Assembly: GCA_019633425.1 (NCBI GenBank)
Contig: WSUB01000116.1
Span: forward strand, 62,001 to 126,000
Length of the DNA: 64,000 nucleotides
Direction of reading: 5' to 3'
Origin: Tulasnella sp. 424
Taxonomy: Eukaryota; Basidiomycota; Agaricomycetes; Cantharellales; Tulasnellaceae
The notes beneath the pieces are model-generated. The model was not told the DNA's origin. It did not search any database and saw only the letters and a list, made by a program, of their open reading frames with translations. This document shows, one piece after another, positions 46,244-58,680 of the stretch; positions within the stretch are counted from its first letter, which is position 1; each line of letters begins with the position of its first letter. The position numbers were made by a program, and so were the translations under genes.

Positions 46244-47083
46244 TCAAGTGCGGAGAGCCTGGGTCTTGAGCGTATCCTCCAACTTGCCCTTTGGCCTGAT
46301 GTACTGCACGTAAGCACCATCCCTACCAGAAGCATGAACAAGTCAGCGACAACTACCAGAGGCGGGCGAGCACCAAAGCCGACGTACTGCCACACAAGCT
46401 TCTCTTCCTTCATCTTGATGTAATCCTCCTTGTTAACGTTGGTGAAGCCCCACTTCTTCGAGACGATGATCTTCTGCCTGCCGGGGAACTTGTAGCGAGC
46501 GCGGCGGAGAGCTTCCTGGACAACATGGGCGTTCTGGTCCTTGCAACGGATAGAAAGGATGATCTGGCCGATGTTTACACGAGCGACAGTGCCGTATGGC
46601 TTGCCCCAGGCTCCACGCATGCCGGTTTGCAGCCTGGAATAACGGGTTGTTAGTCAGCAGCCATCCAAGTCGACGACGAGCAACCCGACAATCGTACCTA
46701 TCAGCACCAGCGCATGATAACATCTTGTTGATACGCAAGACATGGAAAGGGTGGACGCGGACGCGGAGATGGAAGGAGTCCTTGCCAGAGGTCTTGGTAA
46801 TGTACTTGTTGGCGCAGATACGGCCGGCTTCGAGGGCTTCCGACGAAAGTTGCTCGTATTCATCAGATACGAGATGAACGCAGAATGGGAAGTCATCAAC
46901 AGAGGCACGCTTGCGGCCAAGGTCGTAAATGCGGATCTAATAAAGAAAAAGGTCAGTCCGGGAACGAAACGCCTGGCTTTGGAGGGATAATACCTTTGGA
47001 TCCGGTACACCTCGGTTGTAGCGAGACTTTGGGTATGGCTTGTTCTTGCAATAGCGATAGCAGCGAGCAGGTCGGCGTCCCAT
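46244..47083 (-). CDS. rpl10: 60S ribosomal protein uL16 (L10)
   Basis: [20 protein letters not shown] at 47083 to TGA 46244. Family blocks are intact: [111 protein letters not shown] and [14 protein letters not shown]. uL16 lines the peptidyl-transferase and P-site region of the large subunit and is a late assembly factor target (Sqt1, Lsg1/Nmd3 release). Four exons. A TATA-like GATATAATATC lies upstream near 47133. Confidence 0.96.
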
Positions 47084-47522
47084 CTTTTATCTATTAGTCA
47101 AAAGGGAAGAGCAATGGGTCAGTCCATGTCCCGATATAATATCACCCTCTCCAACGCCTCCCAGCGATTCTGGCAGTAAATCCTCCTTTCCACTGAGAGC
47201 GTTGGCGGCGTCGGCAGAGCAAGAAATCTCCTCACCTAGTTGTACGAGAGCGAGAGGGGTGAATTTACTTCAAGTGGTGACGGAGGCTCCGCGCTTTTTG
47301 TTGACACGGTGGAGGCCTGGGATCACTCAGCAAGATGGCGTTATTACGCTGACATAAGCACATTGTCTGACAGAGACCGCCTCCCTCGACGGGTTCGCCG
47401 GCACCGCTCCGCTCGCTGTCTAGAAGCTTCACTCGAGTCACTCTAGTCGTATTGTTCCGACGGGTGAGAAAATACATAGAATAAGAGAGAGATCAACGGG
47501 CTCAACAATATACAGAGATAGT
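47084..47522. other. Intergenic between two minus-strand genes
   Basis: Promoter of the uL16 gene and 3' flank of the C2H2/RING gene. Small frames were seen but none supported. Confidence 0.4.
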
Positions 47523-50258
47523 TTACAAGAAAAGAGGTCGAAGATCCGTCAGTCTTGTCGGCTTGCGACAAATAGGACACTCGGGCTTCGTTTTGACAGC
47601 TTTTCGGAGGCACTAGAAACGAAAGAGTTCAGCACGCGTCCGATCATTCGGTCCCTCATTCGCTTACCACCTCACACCCCACATGACCACAAGGCGTCGA
47701 CGTCAGATCCACCGCCGCTTCTTCCAAGCAGACAGAGCATGGGATTGCGACGGACGAAACTCGAGGTGCCTTGGGGTTAACACTACCCGACTTGGACGAG
47801 GATGCAACTTCGATTGAAGGAGGTTCGCGCAGTCCCCCGGATGCAAGCCCGTCCCAAGAATTCGGTTGAGGCCCCTCCCCCCACCACCACCTCTGTTCCT
47901 CAGGCGCTCTCCTCCCTCCAGACCGCTGATTGCGTCCCAATACATTCCCTCCCGTCCGAACAGAGTACGCATTCGCATCGGGACGCTGTCGTCCTTGTGG
48001 ACCCTGCTCCTGCCACCCTCCAAGGTGTGAGTTGTCAATGTCGGACGGATCGTCTTCATCCGTGTCAGAAAAGTCTTGAATAGATATCTGTCGCACGGTA
48101 CGGAGATTGCGAGGAACAGGTTGGTGGCCCCTGACGGTCGGACGAGGCTCTCGGGGAATGGGAACGGATGGGCGGTTCGGAGGTTCCGCAGCCGGAATTG
48201 CCGGTCTTGGTTCGGACGAGGGATGCGTTGTAATGCTAGCCTGTAATTGCAGTTGCTCATTTGATGGATCATCTCCGCTGCTCGAATTCGCGACGTGCAA
48301 CGATTGCCTGTGCGCCTAGCCGTGTATGGTTGTCAGCCGTACACCGTTGAGACCAAGAGGAGTGGTAAACTCACTCGATGTGCCCAATGAACGTGAAAGA
48401 AAAGCAGACAAGGTATGCAGGTAAATTCATGTGTCCTAAGATGAACTTTCATCGCGCGAATATCCCGGAAAGATCGATTGCACTGAACACAGACGAGGCT
48501 GCTCCCATTGTTCTCCGCTGATTTGATGGCTGATATTCCGTTTCGCAAATGCTGCATCGGGTAATGGTAAGTAAAATGACAGCGGTCAAACTATAAGAGT
48601 TACGAACATCCTTCTGTTCTTGATAATTGGCAAAGGACAATTTGCACTTTCGACAATAAAAATCATCGGGTCTGGGAGGAAGGGGAGCCGGGGAGGGAGG
48701 ACTGAGAACAACAGAGGAAGCAGAGGACGGGTTCGGTGACGCTTCAACGTTTTCGGGGGGCCGAAGGACAGGAGGTGTGGGTAATTGTGTTGAAGTTGGG
48801 TCGGAGGTATCCACAGTGTCGATGGGGCTTCGAGCATCATCTTGAGGAGGTAGAATTTGAGAAGAAGTCGATATAGACGTATCGACTGCCCCAGTCTCTT
48901 GAGGGGAGATCGCGAGAGGATACGATATCGATGCAAAGAGTCGGTCTAGAGGTCTCATCTCAGGAACTACGGGACTGTCTGTTGGGGCGGGCGCCACTGG
49001 GGATTCTGTGGCGTCCAAGCCCATCGCAGCGACTTGAATTGAGAGGGAGTCGGACTCATTATTGGTGACCGGTTGCTGCTGTTGCTCTTGTGACAATCGC
49101 GGCGCGTGCACAGCGTCAACATGTTTCTATAGCGCGACTCATATTCAGCGAAGGTGGCGGGGTTATGCAGCTTCTTTCTCATACCTGAAGTGCATTATGC
49201 GTGTGGAACTGCAACAAGCAAGGAACGCACCACTTTGCCAGCATATACTGATGTCGCCGATCTAGATACGAAAGATGCCTCTTAAAACCATTGAGGCTGG
49301 GAAATATTCTGAGACACACGAAGCACCGGAATGCGCCGCCGGGCATCCGGGCGTGGGGAATCACTGATGACGAGTGATCGAGGTGCTGGGTGGACTGATG
49401 GTGAATAAGAGCTCATGAAGGTGTGCGAAGCGTGAGCTTACCTGGCGTAGGACCTCCTCTGAGGGGAATCCAACCCGGCAAATCTTGCAGAAATGTGGGT
49501 AACGTGGCCGCCACGAAACAGTCACTGGGGAGGGTCCCTGAGGAGCATCTGGGGCTATTTCATCAACCTCTTGCTCTACAACAGTATTCTCTTCCGTGCT
49601 CTCTTGAGGAGGAGGACCGTTCTCGGGGGTAATCTCCTCCGGGGAGGGGGTCGTGGGGGGTCGTTGGTCAGCTTCTGCGGACGAGGTTGAGGGATTGGAG
49701 GAAGACGACTGGACGCTGTCCGAATTCGTTGATTGGGAGATAATAAGAGGTTCATTGGTTATAAAATGTGCGGAAGCTCTATGTTTCTGCAGGAACGTCG
49801 GTAAAGCTACACGGCATTAGTGTGGTTGGATCAGCGACGTACGTCAAGGGCCTCAGGATTGTGGAAGTCAAGCAAGCAATCGGTGCACAAGTGCCGGTGA
49901 TAGGAGTGAAGATGAGTGCTGAGGACAGCCATGGAAGCAAAACATCTCTTGCAAGGTTCGCAACGAACTTGACCGTTTGGGCCGAAAGCAACAGTTGCAA
50001 TAGAGCTGTCTAAATGCTTCAGGATGCGAGTTGTTTGACTTTATTTGGATCTTATCTTTGACTGGAGTATGGGGTGACACATACCTGTTGAAGGTCCGCC
50101 GCAGTTGAGAAGTCGAGGCTACATCGACGACAGTAGAAATGATTTTGGGAGGAATTGTATTTATGATCTGCTAGGCCTTTGAAGGACTTGAATGTTTTTT
50201 TACAGAAGGTGCAGATGTGAGGGTTTGTGTCAGTCACGCCAGAAGACTCGGACGCCAT
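47523..50258 (-). CDS. C2H2 zinc-finger protein with C-terminal RING finger
   Basis: ATG 50258 (MASESSGVTDTNPHICTFCK) to TAA 47523. An array of C2H2-type and CxxC pairs: CTFCKKTFKSFKGLADH, YCRRCSLDF, CEPCKRCFASMAVLSTH, CKICRVGFPSEEVL, CFVCLRIFPSLNGFKRH, WCVPCLLQFH, YCRKCKLSFANYQEQ, CVQCNRSFRDIRAMKVH, CIPCLLFF. The fingers come in repeated pairs of one C2H2 followed by a CxxC...H unit. Long Ser/Pro/acidic linkers separate them. The end is a RING: PCSVCLEEAAVDLTSTPCGH, then across an intron CLRKAVKTKPECPICRKPTR. RING fingers recruit E2 enzymes, so this is likely a ubiquitin ligase whose C2H2 fingers bind nucleic acid or protein; that pairing is inference. Exon edges are approximate. Confidence 0.8.
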
Positions 50259-50726
50259 GGGTGGTGAAAGTGGGAGGTGAAGGAGGTTGGTGTGGTGGTT
50301 GTGAGTGGTTAGGGAGGTCCCTCTCCCACGTCCCTTTTAGGACACATTCCCGTCAGTCCCGCCATCACTTGCTCAAACTGTGACTCATGTACTAATAACC
50401 TTTAACTAAAAGCTGTCTGACTCCAAGTAGCATCAACACGATACTTCCTCACAGGTCAGTGCAATAATAGCAGTCATGTATCCATTACGCTTTATGGCAG
50501 ATGAAATATTTGGTTCACTTTGGAGGCCCCCCTGAACCCGACTCCTACCGCAAATTTCAGGCACACGGAACCTGTACATGAGGGCGCTAACGGCCAGCAA
50601 ATCGGCTAACAAAAGCGCCTCGTTGCAATCAATGACTTCTAATCGGAGGCTTTCTCAGAACGAGCGCTGCCCGCTCGTCTACTATTTCAACCCCAGACAC
50701 TGTGGAAATGAGCTAGCCAAGCCATC
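50259..50726. other. Intergenic divergent promoter region
   Basis: Between the C2H2/RING gene (minus) and membrane-protein copy 2 (plus). No gene or repeat was identified. Confidence 0.4.
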
Positions 50727-52834
50727 ATGCCCCCATCCATCGAGAAAGACGCTCTCAGCTTTAGTGACGACCTGCAACACTTGGACCCATACTCGAGAGC
50801 ATCCTCACCCGATGCATCCTACGACAACACCCATCATACTCCTCGTTTGAGAAAATCAGATTCTCTATCCACGCGTCGCGTCCTCGGATTCGTCCCAGCC
50901 ATTTTTGTTGTTCTGGTAACATTAGGGCTCGCAACTCTCATTGTGGGGTGGCTGCTTGCCTTCCAGCACGGTCCTGCCCAAGGCGGAATAGGCCTCGGTC
51001 CTGCGTTCCGCAACGGCTCGTTTGTGCTCTACGAGGGGGAGAGGAAGAGCCATACGGACAACCGAGGCGGAAGCCACCTACGCGTTCTAACCTGGTCCTC
51101 GTGGGGGGTGAGTTAAAAAAAAACCACCGTCCTCTCGACATCTAGACTAACCCGTATCCCGTCTTGTTAGAGCCATATCATCTCTGACACCAGTTCCGTT
51201 CTCATGACACTGGTGGGATATCGAGTTGCATCTCAGTGGCTCCGCCACTCGGAATCAAACGTATTGCAGACACCCACTCCCCTTCAGTAAGCCTAGGTTG
51301 CCGAGGTACCCACTCCCTTGCTAATTGCTTCGCGGCAGGTACGGCTTACTCGTTCGTTTGATGGGGTCTTCCTCGCCGATTGCGCTTGGAAGAGCGATCG
51401 GGTATGCTGCAGCTCCCAAGCGACGTCCTCGACTTCCGCGCCTTTTCTCGGAGGCTCTGTTCTTTGCTGTCACCGTTTGGATTTTAGCCAAGGCAGTGTG
51501 GGGCGTCGATACCTGGCTGCACTACGTCTCTCGAGCAGTACCATACGCCCTTCAAGTCCCTGCAACAAATGCCGTTCCTTTGCTTGCCGTTGGATTCAAC
51601 GACACCCTGTGCAATTCATGGAGCCAGGATGAACATGGGTCACAGTACGTGGCTCAGGGCTTTCCGTGCCTTGCAGAATACGAAGGATGGGCACTGTTCA
51701 ACACCGAGATGATGCCGAAAGGATTCGACGCGCTCGTCAACCAGTCTTCAACGTTTCAGTTCGTGACGTTGGCCGATGCTCAGGATACAGCCATAGTTGT
51801 GCCCAGGCAATCTAGCGACTACACCTTCCAGGCATCGACTTTTGGAGTTCGAGCAGCTTGCACTTCTCTGAACAACCTGTGCGCGAATGACGGGGGTGGG
51901 GTCACAACGAACTGCAGTCAGGCTGGGTACCCCGGTCTGCCTTACCGTGTAGGAGTTCAGCAGGATAATGCGGAAGATCAAAGTATCTCCAGCTCTGTGT
52001 TTGGAATCGTCGAAGGCACCTTAGGAGGCACGCAGTAAGTAAATGGAATTGATCACTAGCGGTTGGCTAAAATAACATTTGACTTTTAGAATGGGGGCGA
52101 CGGACCTTCCCACCAAAGGACGAACACAGAATCCTGCCACCCTTGGCATCCAATTAAGATGGGACTCGCGCCTTCAATCGGCTGAGAACAACGTATTTGT
52201 CCCAGATGATGCAGAATCCGCTGTGGATACCACGCCCAAGCCCAAGGTGACGCTATATGCCGGTTGTCAAGTCACCTTCCTCAACGCCACGGTTTGGCAT
52301 GACGGCGGTAGCGATACTTGGGCAATCGTCAATTCGACGGCTTCATCTTCTGATCTCACGTCTATCCTATGGTTACCGGTGCTGTACCAGTTTATCACGG
52401 AGAGGCTTGCGAGCAACGTGGAGAATGACGCAAGAACGCAGACGCGGGACAATGTCATGGCCGCCCTCAATCAGAATGTTGGTCGATTGACGCTAGCTGC
52501 AGCCTCGGGGTATTTTCAACCGACTGAAGCGACGGACGTGCACCTGAGCATGAACGACGCAATACTGTCGATCTACCCGGTGGCTCCGGTCCTCTGCCTA
52601 ATCCTGCTGCTCCTTGTATATGCGGGTTTGGCTGTAGTGATCTTCATGTCGTCGTGGTTCACGATGGACGAGACGATAGTTGTCCCAGGAGAAATGTCGT
52701 CGAGCGGTGAACATGAAGAGAGATCGATGGTGGCGCTGACGCAAACGTGGCTGGTGGACCCGATGCCGCTGGTGGCGTTGGCCTTTCCGGGGGGGGGACG
52801 GGAAGGATTCGGTGCGATCTGTGGCCAAGTCTAG
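50727..52834 (+). CDS. Multi-pass membrane protein with Cys-containing extracellular domains (copy 2, frameshifted tail)
   Basis: Exons 50727-51107, 51171-51286, 51339-52034 and 52090-52834 give 645 residues. Same plan as copy 1: MPPSIEKDALSFSDDL, TM1 (FVPAIFVVLVTLGLATLIVG), GGSHLRVLTWSSWG, SHIISDTSSVLMTLVGYRVA, YGLLVRLMGSSS, TM2 (LFFAVTVWILAKAVWGVDTW), CTSLNNLC, TTNCSQAGYPGLPY, LGIQLRWDSRLQ, LYAGCQVTFLNATV and a C-terminal TM (VLCLILLLLVYAGLAVVIFM). After a G9 run (52789-52797) the frame runs to a stop at 52834, while the tail conserved with copy 1 continues in the next frame to 52952. This is a real or sequencing frameshift. Function unknown. Confidence 0.82.
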
Positions 52835-52952
52835 CAAGGAAATGGTGTACGATGGTCATGAGGGGGATTCGAGGCTATCTATCGGATTACACGATGGAGG
52901 AAAGGTATTCGGACTGAGGAAACGGGGGGATCGCCTAGAAGGTGGCGAGTAG

Positions 52953-53639
52953 GCAATTGAGGGTGGTGACTTGTTCGAAGGGATGATTACAAGGCATGCA
53001 TTCCAGGGCGCTAGGAGGTGCATTGATGACGGAAATGTAGCATTTTACGTACGTAGGGGGCAGAATAAGCACCGACTTTGTGAGGTTCATTGGGCATCAC
53101 GTCTCGGTGAGACCTCAGTTGAAGATCCGGGGCGGTCCAACCGAAAAGGCCTCCAACCTGCACTTGGCCTTGTAAGGGAAAGTAAAGATCAAAAGGGTAA
53201 CACCAGAGCACAGCGGTAGGTTCAGAGAATCCATCACTTTCTGGAAGGAGAACGACTTGCAGTTGAAGATTTCCCACTTGTGCATTCCACAAAAGGTAAT
53301 GGATGTCAAATCAAGTGAAAGGTTATGGGATGTGAGTTGCATGCGTATCAAAAGATTTGTTAGTATGATGTGTATCGGTGTTCCGCGGATGTCGGTCGAC
53401 GTCGGGATTGAGGCGAGTTCGTTCCGGTGCACGTGAATAAAAGCGAGAGTCAAGGGTCACGTTCATCCCCCACAATTCCAACTTAGCCCGGCACTCTCTC
53501 ATCTCTCTCTCTCTCCCATCATCTCCCCTCCCAACAACCTCTCCATCTCCAAACCACCCACCCCCAACACCACCTCCAACAACGAAGACCACAATCACAA
53601 CGACGACGTGGCCATAGCCTGGCACTACACCAGACTGCA
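52953..53639. other. Intergenic, about 0.7 kb
   Basis: 3' flank of membrane-protein copy 2 and the CT/CA-rich leader of the PDK gene (53480-53639 is strongly pyrimidine-rich on the plus strand). No gene was supported. Confidence 0.45.
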
Positions 53640-55402
53640 ATGGCTCCTTTCCGCATCACTCCTCAGCTCTGGGAGCGTATCCATCACTACGCTGCTTTCC
53701 CCCCAACAGGCGTCTCCCTCCAGCAAATGATCCGCTTTGGCCAGAATTCAACCCCAAGCACACTCCTCAAGGGCTCCCAGTTCTTATCCGGTATGCAGCA
53801 CCTCCTCTTCGGCGACGGTGCTCTGACCCGTGTCCATCAGAGGAACTACCAATTCGCCTCGCTCATCGTGTCAAGGAACTCGATCAGCTACCCATGAATC
53901 TCGGTTCAATGCCATCCATCAACGTCGTCAAGAACTGGTATGCCCAGTCCTTCGAGGTCAATATCTTGTCCGGTTCAAACTGCTATCAGCACCCGCGAAC
54001 TAACCTATGGCTTCCACATCTTTTAGGCACTCGTCTCATTCCCTCCCCCTCCTGTACCACTAGAACTCGTTCAGGCCCTATCCGAGCCTACCACCTTCCG
54101 TCTCCCCGAGGCTTCCCCCAATCCCTGTATGCGTCAACTCTTGCCAAAGAGTTCCTTATCATCCTCCAAAAGCTCATCCCCCTCATCCTTCTCAGCCGTC
54201 TTGCCATCCGGGACAACCAGGATACATGTCCCAATGGAGAGAAGGTAATTAGCTCTTGATTTCCCCTCTCTTCCCCACACGAACTCTACCCCGGTGGGAG
54301 TGCATTGCTCTGATCATGGCCTTTGGCCTTCCTTTTCCCGCACTCGCTTCATCCCCCAATCGCCTCATTGCTAACCTTCTTCTCTCCCTTCTAGGTACTA
54401 CTCCGTTCCCAACATTCCACTAGCCTCCTTCCCTCCACAGTTGCACGAATACAATCAGCGCTTCACCAAAACTCTCGAGAACATCAAGCGACGGCACGAC
54501 CCAACCGTAACCACCGTCGCCCAAGGTGTCCTCGAATGGAAGAAGAGTCGAAACAAAGGTGCACCATTCGAAACTCCGAGGGAGATCCAAGAATGGCTTG
54601 ATCGCTTCTACATGAGCCGTATCGGGATTCGTTTCCTTATCGGGCAGCGTGAGTCCATTGAGCTAAAAGTTTGGTGCGGGGCAGGGCTTGGCTTATCTCT
54701 CTCACACTCCGGCCATTTTTCAGACGTCGCCCTAAACACGCTCCAGCCACATTCGGACTACGTCGGAATCATTTGCACCCGTTCCAACGTCCACGATATC
54801 GTCTCCGAGGCTATCGAAAACGCACGATTCGTATGCGAGGAACATTATGCCATGTTCAAGGGTCCCCCAGTCCACCTTATTTGCCCAAAGGAATTGTCAT
54901 TCCCCTATGTTCCTGGTCATCTTTCCCACATCGTCTTTGAGCTTGTCAAAAACTCCCTTCGAGCCGTCGTGGAGCGATTCGGAACTCAGGACGAAGCTCG
55001 CTTGCCACCAATCAAAGTTGTCGTCGTCGAGGGCAAGGAGGACATCACCATCAAAATCTCGGATGAAGGTGGAGGTATTCCTCGCTCAGCCATTCCCCTT
55101 ATCTGGACCTACATGTACACCACGATGGACCTTGGCGAGCATGGCGCCGAGGAGAACCTACGAGACTCGGACTTTAAAGCGCCTATGGCTGGGTTCGGGT
55201 ACGGCTTACCCCTCAGCAGACTGGTTCGTCCTTCACACAGCCAAAATCCGACAACTTTGCCCGTTTGCTTACTCGACGTCTTTTCTAGTATGCGCGATAC
55301 TTTGGCGGTGACCTCAAACTCATCTCCATGGAGGGCTATGGTACGGACGTATATATTCACCTCAATCGGCTGTCGAGCAGCGCGGAACCCCTTCCATATT
55401 AA
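53640..55402 (+). CDS. Mitochondrial pyruvate dehydrogenase kinase (PDK/BCKDK family)
   Basis: ATG 53640 ([20 protein letters not shown]) to TAA 55402. The N-terminal four-helix part has [50 protein letters not shown] and [15 protein letters not shown]. The GHKL ATP-binding domain follows, with N box [21 protein letters not shown]1 box [19 protein letters not shown] and G2 box [20 protein letters not shown], ending [13 protein letters not shown]. It phosphorylates and switches off the E1 subunit of the pyruvate (or branched-chain) dehydrogenase complex in the matrix. One intron near 53960-54060 has an uncertain donor. Convergent with the WC-1 gene. Confidence 0.93.
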
Positions 55403-55646
55403 ATTCATTATCTCTCGTTTGGAATTTGTATACCATTCTTGTCGTATCCCCACCACTCACTTTGCTGTAAACTGCTTGTATTACCTTGAATTCTATTCGT
55501 TCCTCTCAAGGCTCCGTTCTATGGCGGCTGAATTCGATGCACGGCAAACCAGAAGTGGCATACAGATACAGCTAGAAACGTACAAATATATGATTAAGAG
55601 TCCGTATAATATCGCAAGCAAGAGAAAATAATGAAATGGCGGTTAT

Positions 55647-58140
55647 TCAGGCGGAAACTAAAGCGGCGTTGGAGAGGCGGGACGTCAAGTCCCCAATCTC
55701 GGCGCGGAGCTTGTCATTTTGATGCCGGATGGTCTCCACTTCGTAGTTCCAATTGGTGGTTCGAGCGACGCCCAACTCTTCGCATATCATTGCTCCAGGC
55801 ATGTGGCGAGAAGAAAGGTTAGTTGGAGACGCCGCGGAACCAACACGGAATTGAGCTGTGATGGATGCAGTTGGAGCCGGTCTCAGCAACCCTCGAGGCG
55901 GTCGTGTTTGGCCTCGATAAAAGATAGCTTCGGCTGAGGTGTATTGATTCTTATTTGAGATAAGCGTTGTACGGAGTACCAGCGATTCTTGAGAAGGTGA
56001 GGCGACGAATTTGAGCAATGATTCCTCCAGAGTTTTCGCTGCTGCGGGGGCAACGACGTCGAGTAATGAAGCCCCTATAAGCTCCTCCCGATCACGTCCC
56101 AGCAATTGCTTCACGTGAGGATCGCAGGCGACGAAGAGTTTGGTCGAGGTGCTGATCTTTGCCCAGAACTCCCCTGCGCCGGAGGCAGAGGATTGTGCCA
56201 GTCCACCTGCGCGCTCCACGACATCCCAGGAGAGGTTGGAAAGGTCCCGCATACGGCCACTGAAGATGATGGACTTGCGAGTCTTGCCGGCCTCGATGTG
56301 AAGCCTGCCAGAAGACTCGAGCCACATCATGGTCGAGTTTTTCCGCTTTACTCGGAAGAGGAGCTGGACGGTTCTAAGGGTTGATCGCATCGGAGCTTTT
56401 CCCGAGTCTGGGATGGAAGACGCCTCTTTTAACTGCCGAAGAACAGGGGTGAGGTCTTGGGGATGGGCGATTTCTGATATAGATTTGCCGATGATATCCT
56501 CGGCGTCGTACCCAAGCTCGCGAAGCAGGGCGGGCGAAGCGTATTGGAGGATCCCCTTGACGGAGAAGACGTGGATAAAATCTGGCATAGCGCTGCATGT
56601 CAGACACAAGACCTGAAATGAATGCTTAGGGCGGTGCTCACCGTCGCAGTTTTCAACCAACAAGTTGTTAAACTCGGAGATGTATTGATCTTCTTCCTCG
56701 GTGGCAATCGGTCTCGTCTCAGTCCGCATGCGAGAAAGTAGGCTCCTCTGTGGGTTTGACAGGGCTCCAAAGGGATCGGCGGAGGAGTGAGCGATGGGGA
56801 GACGATTAGGTTGGAGACGAGAGGTTGGAGCCAAGGTGCTGTAGTTGACGAGATAGGAGCCGTCCCTCATGGTTTGAAGAATGGCGTGAGGCTGATGGAC
56901 GAGGTCGACTTGGAAACCGACGTGGAAGTGGATCTCGTCCGAGTCGTCGCCTGAAATTGGAATGATGCTGACGAGGTTGAGGAAGGGAATACCGCCTTTG
57001 CGATAGTTCATTAGGTTGACTTGGCACTCTTTATCTGCTGTGAGGCATTTCTTCATATGGGTGACAGCTGCCTCATCTGTGAACGGTCTGGCAGAGCCCT
57101 TTTCTACGGCACCGTCCGGAGCTTGAAGGAAGCGGCTGGAATCCCGGAAAGGAATGCTATTTAACCCCTGAATCAAGACCGAAAGGGGATGGGTGGACCT
57201 CACCAATTTCTTCCGATGACCTCGGTCGACTCGTACCCTGTCAATTTGAACTATGGGATGGATGGGATGAGGTTCGATAGTGTAGAAGGGGGTGGGGAAA
57301 GGGTTGCGGATACGTACGAAAGTGGGTGAAGCGTATATGATTGGATGGTCGTATCGGCGCACATCAACAACGACGAAGCTGCATGACAGATCCACGGGAC
57401 CGAGCGCAATTGTAGGGTTTGGACGGGAAGCAACCCGGGCAAGGATGCCAAGCATATCAAATCCGGTGGTTGAGTAGAGTGGAGGAGCGTTGGAGCCTGT
57501 CGCGTCTGATGTTGGAAGTGGCAAAGAGAGGGGTGGTGGCTGGGGAGGGTTTGCCGGCTGTTGCGGAGGGGTGGCGTCGATTATAGAATCGGAATGAGGG
57601 AGGGAAGTGGCAGGAGGGACTGGCATGTCTGGGTCTCTTGACCTTGCAGCGAGGTCATACATGAATGGTGCTGCAGGTCGGGCATCACGAGGGAGCGACG
57701 AGGAGGATGACGATGCTGGTGGTGGTGGCTGCTTGTGATTGAAGTCGTCTAGCGATGATGATTTGGGCGTGTCACTGTTGGTATTGCATGATCAGTACGT
57801 TTGCAAACGAGAAGGGGGGGGGGGACGGGGCGTACTAATTTGAGGGGGCGCCCCCGAACCAGTTTGAATAATCTGACAGATTTGCGAGTGAGCCTGGAAA
57901 TGCGTCTGCTCCTCCACCTAGAGAAGGAGTTGAAGCACCCAAGAGGAAGGAAGGGAGTTGGAATTGGATTGATTCGCTGTGAAAAGGATTTCCAGTCGCG
58001 GATGATAAGGACGTTTTTTGTCGTTGATCAAACGTGGCCGCTGTCTTGCTGTTGTAGGATGTGGAAGGACTGTGAGTGGCTTGATGGGACGAGTCTGAAG
58101 AGTCCTGGTCGTATGTTGTTGAAGCGTAAGGATGCGACAT
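55647..58140 (-). CDS. wc-1: White Collar-1-type LOV/PAS blue-light receptor
   Basis: Exon 1 starts MSHPYASTTYDQDSSDSSHQ at 58140 and the gene ends at TGA 55647. A Pro/Ser-rich N-terminus precedes the LOV domain: LGPVDLSCSFVVVDVRRYDH, SPTFFKLTGYESTEVIGRN, and across an intron CRFLQAPDGAV. The GRNCRFLQ flavin motif with the photoactive Cys is thus complete, followed by HMKKCLTADKECQVNLMNYR and PFLNLVSIIPISG. A PAS domain follows (DFIHVFSVKGILQYASPALL, GYDAEDIIGKSISEI), then a third PAS-like region (KISTSTKLFVACDPHVKQLL). No GATA zinc finger is present; the end is a coiled coil. Basidiomycete WC-1 proteins lack that finger and act with WC-2. It senses blue light through flavin. Confidence 0.94.
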
Positions 58141-58680
58141 GAGGGGGGAGGTGAAGGGGTGGAAGAAGAGTGTGCAGCAGTCAGATCGCCAACGGGGATC
58201 ACGTGTGTATGTGGGGGCTACTTAGCCGCCGGCAATTCAACCAAATGACAAGTGGCAAAGAAAAGCTACGTCACTGAAATGATGATATCCGAATATCATA
58301 TCCGATATTCTCGGCGTTACACAACATGCGGTGCATTTCAAATCTTGGCTGCCTAGCCCCCGATGTCCATGCGTGTGGACAATCACACCGAGATTATGCG
58401 TGTCGGTGTTGTCGGTGCCTGAGCCACGAAAAAGGTTGCAGCTTAGACCGCCACTACGCAAAAAAAAAAAGTTCGCATCGTTTGTGAGTCAATGACCATC
58501 TGTCGACGAGCAATCTGAGCTCATTCTCAGCGTGTACAGCCATTCTCAAGGGCATCGTCGCTGACGACCGCAAAAATCCCGCGTGCCAGCAGCCCTCCTC
58601 TTGGCTTCAAAATCCGTTCCATGCCTTTGCGCCCATCGACATACATACATACAACATCACCCCATTAACCAAGTCACAAA
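58141..58680. other. Intergenic divergent promoter region
   Basis: Between wc-1 (minus) and the 516-aa gene (plus). The palindrome-like GATATCCGAATATCATATCCGATATTC near 58285-58312 is an AT-rich inverted array that could be a regulator site; no factor was assigned. GATC/GATA motifs occur nearby. Confidence 0.4.
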
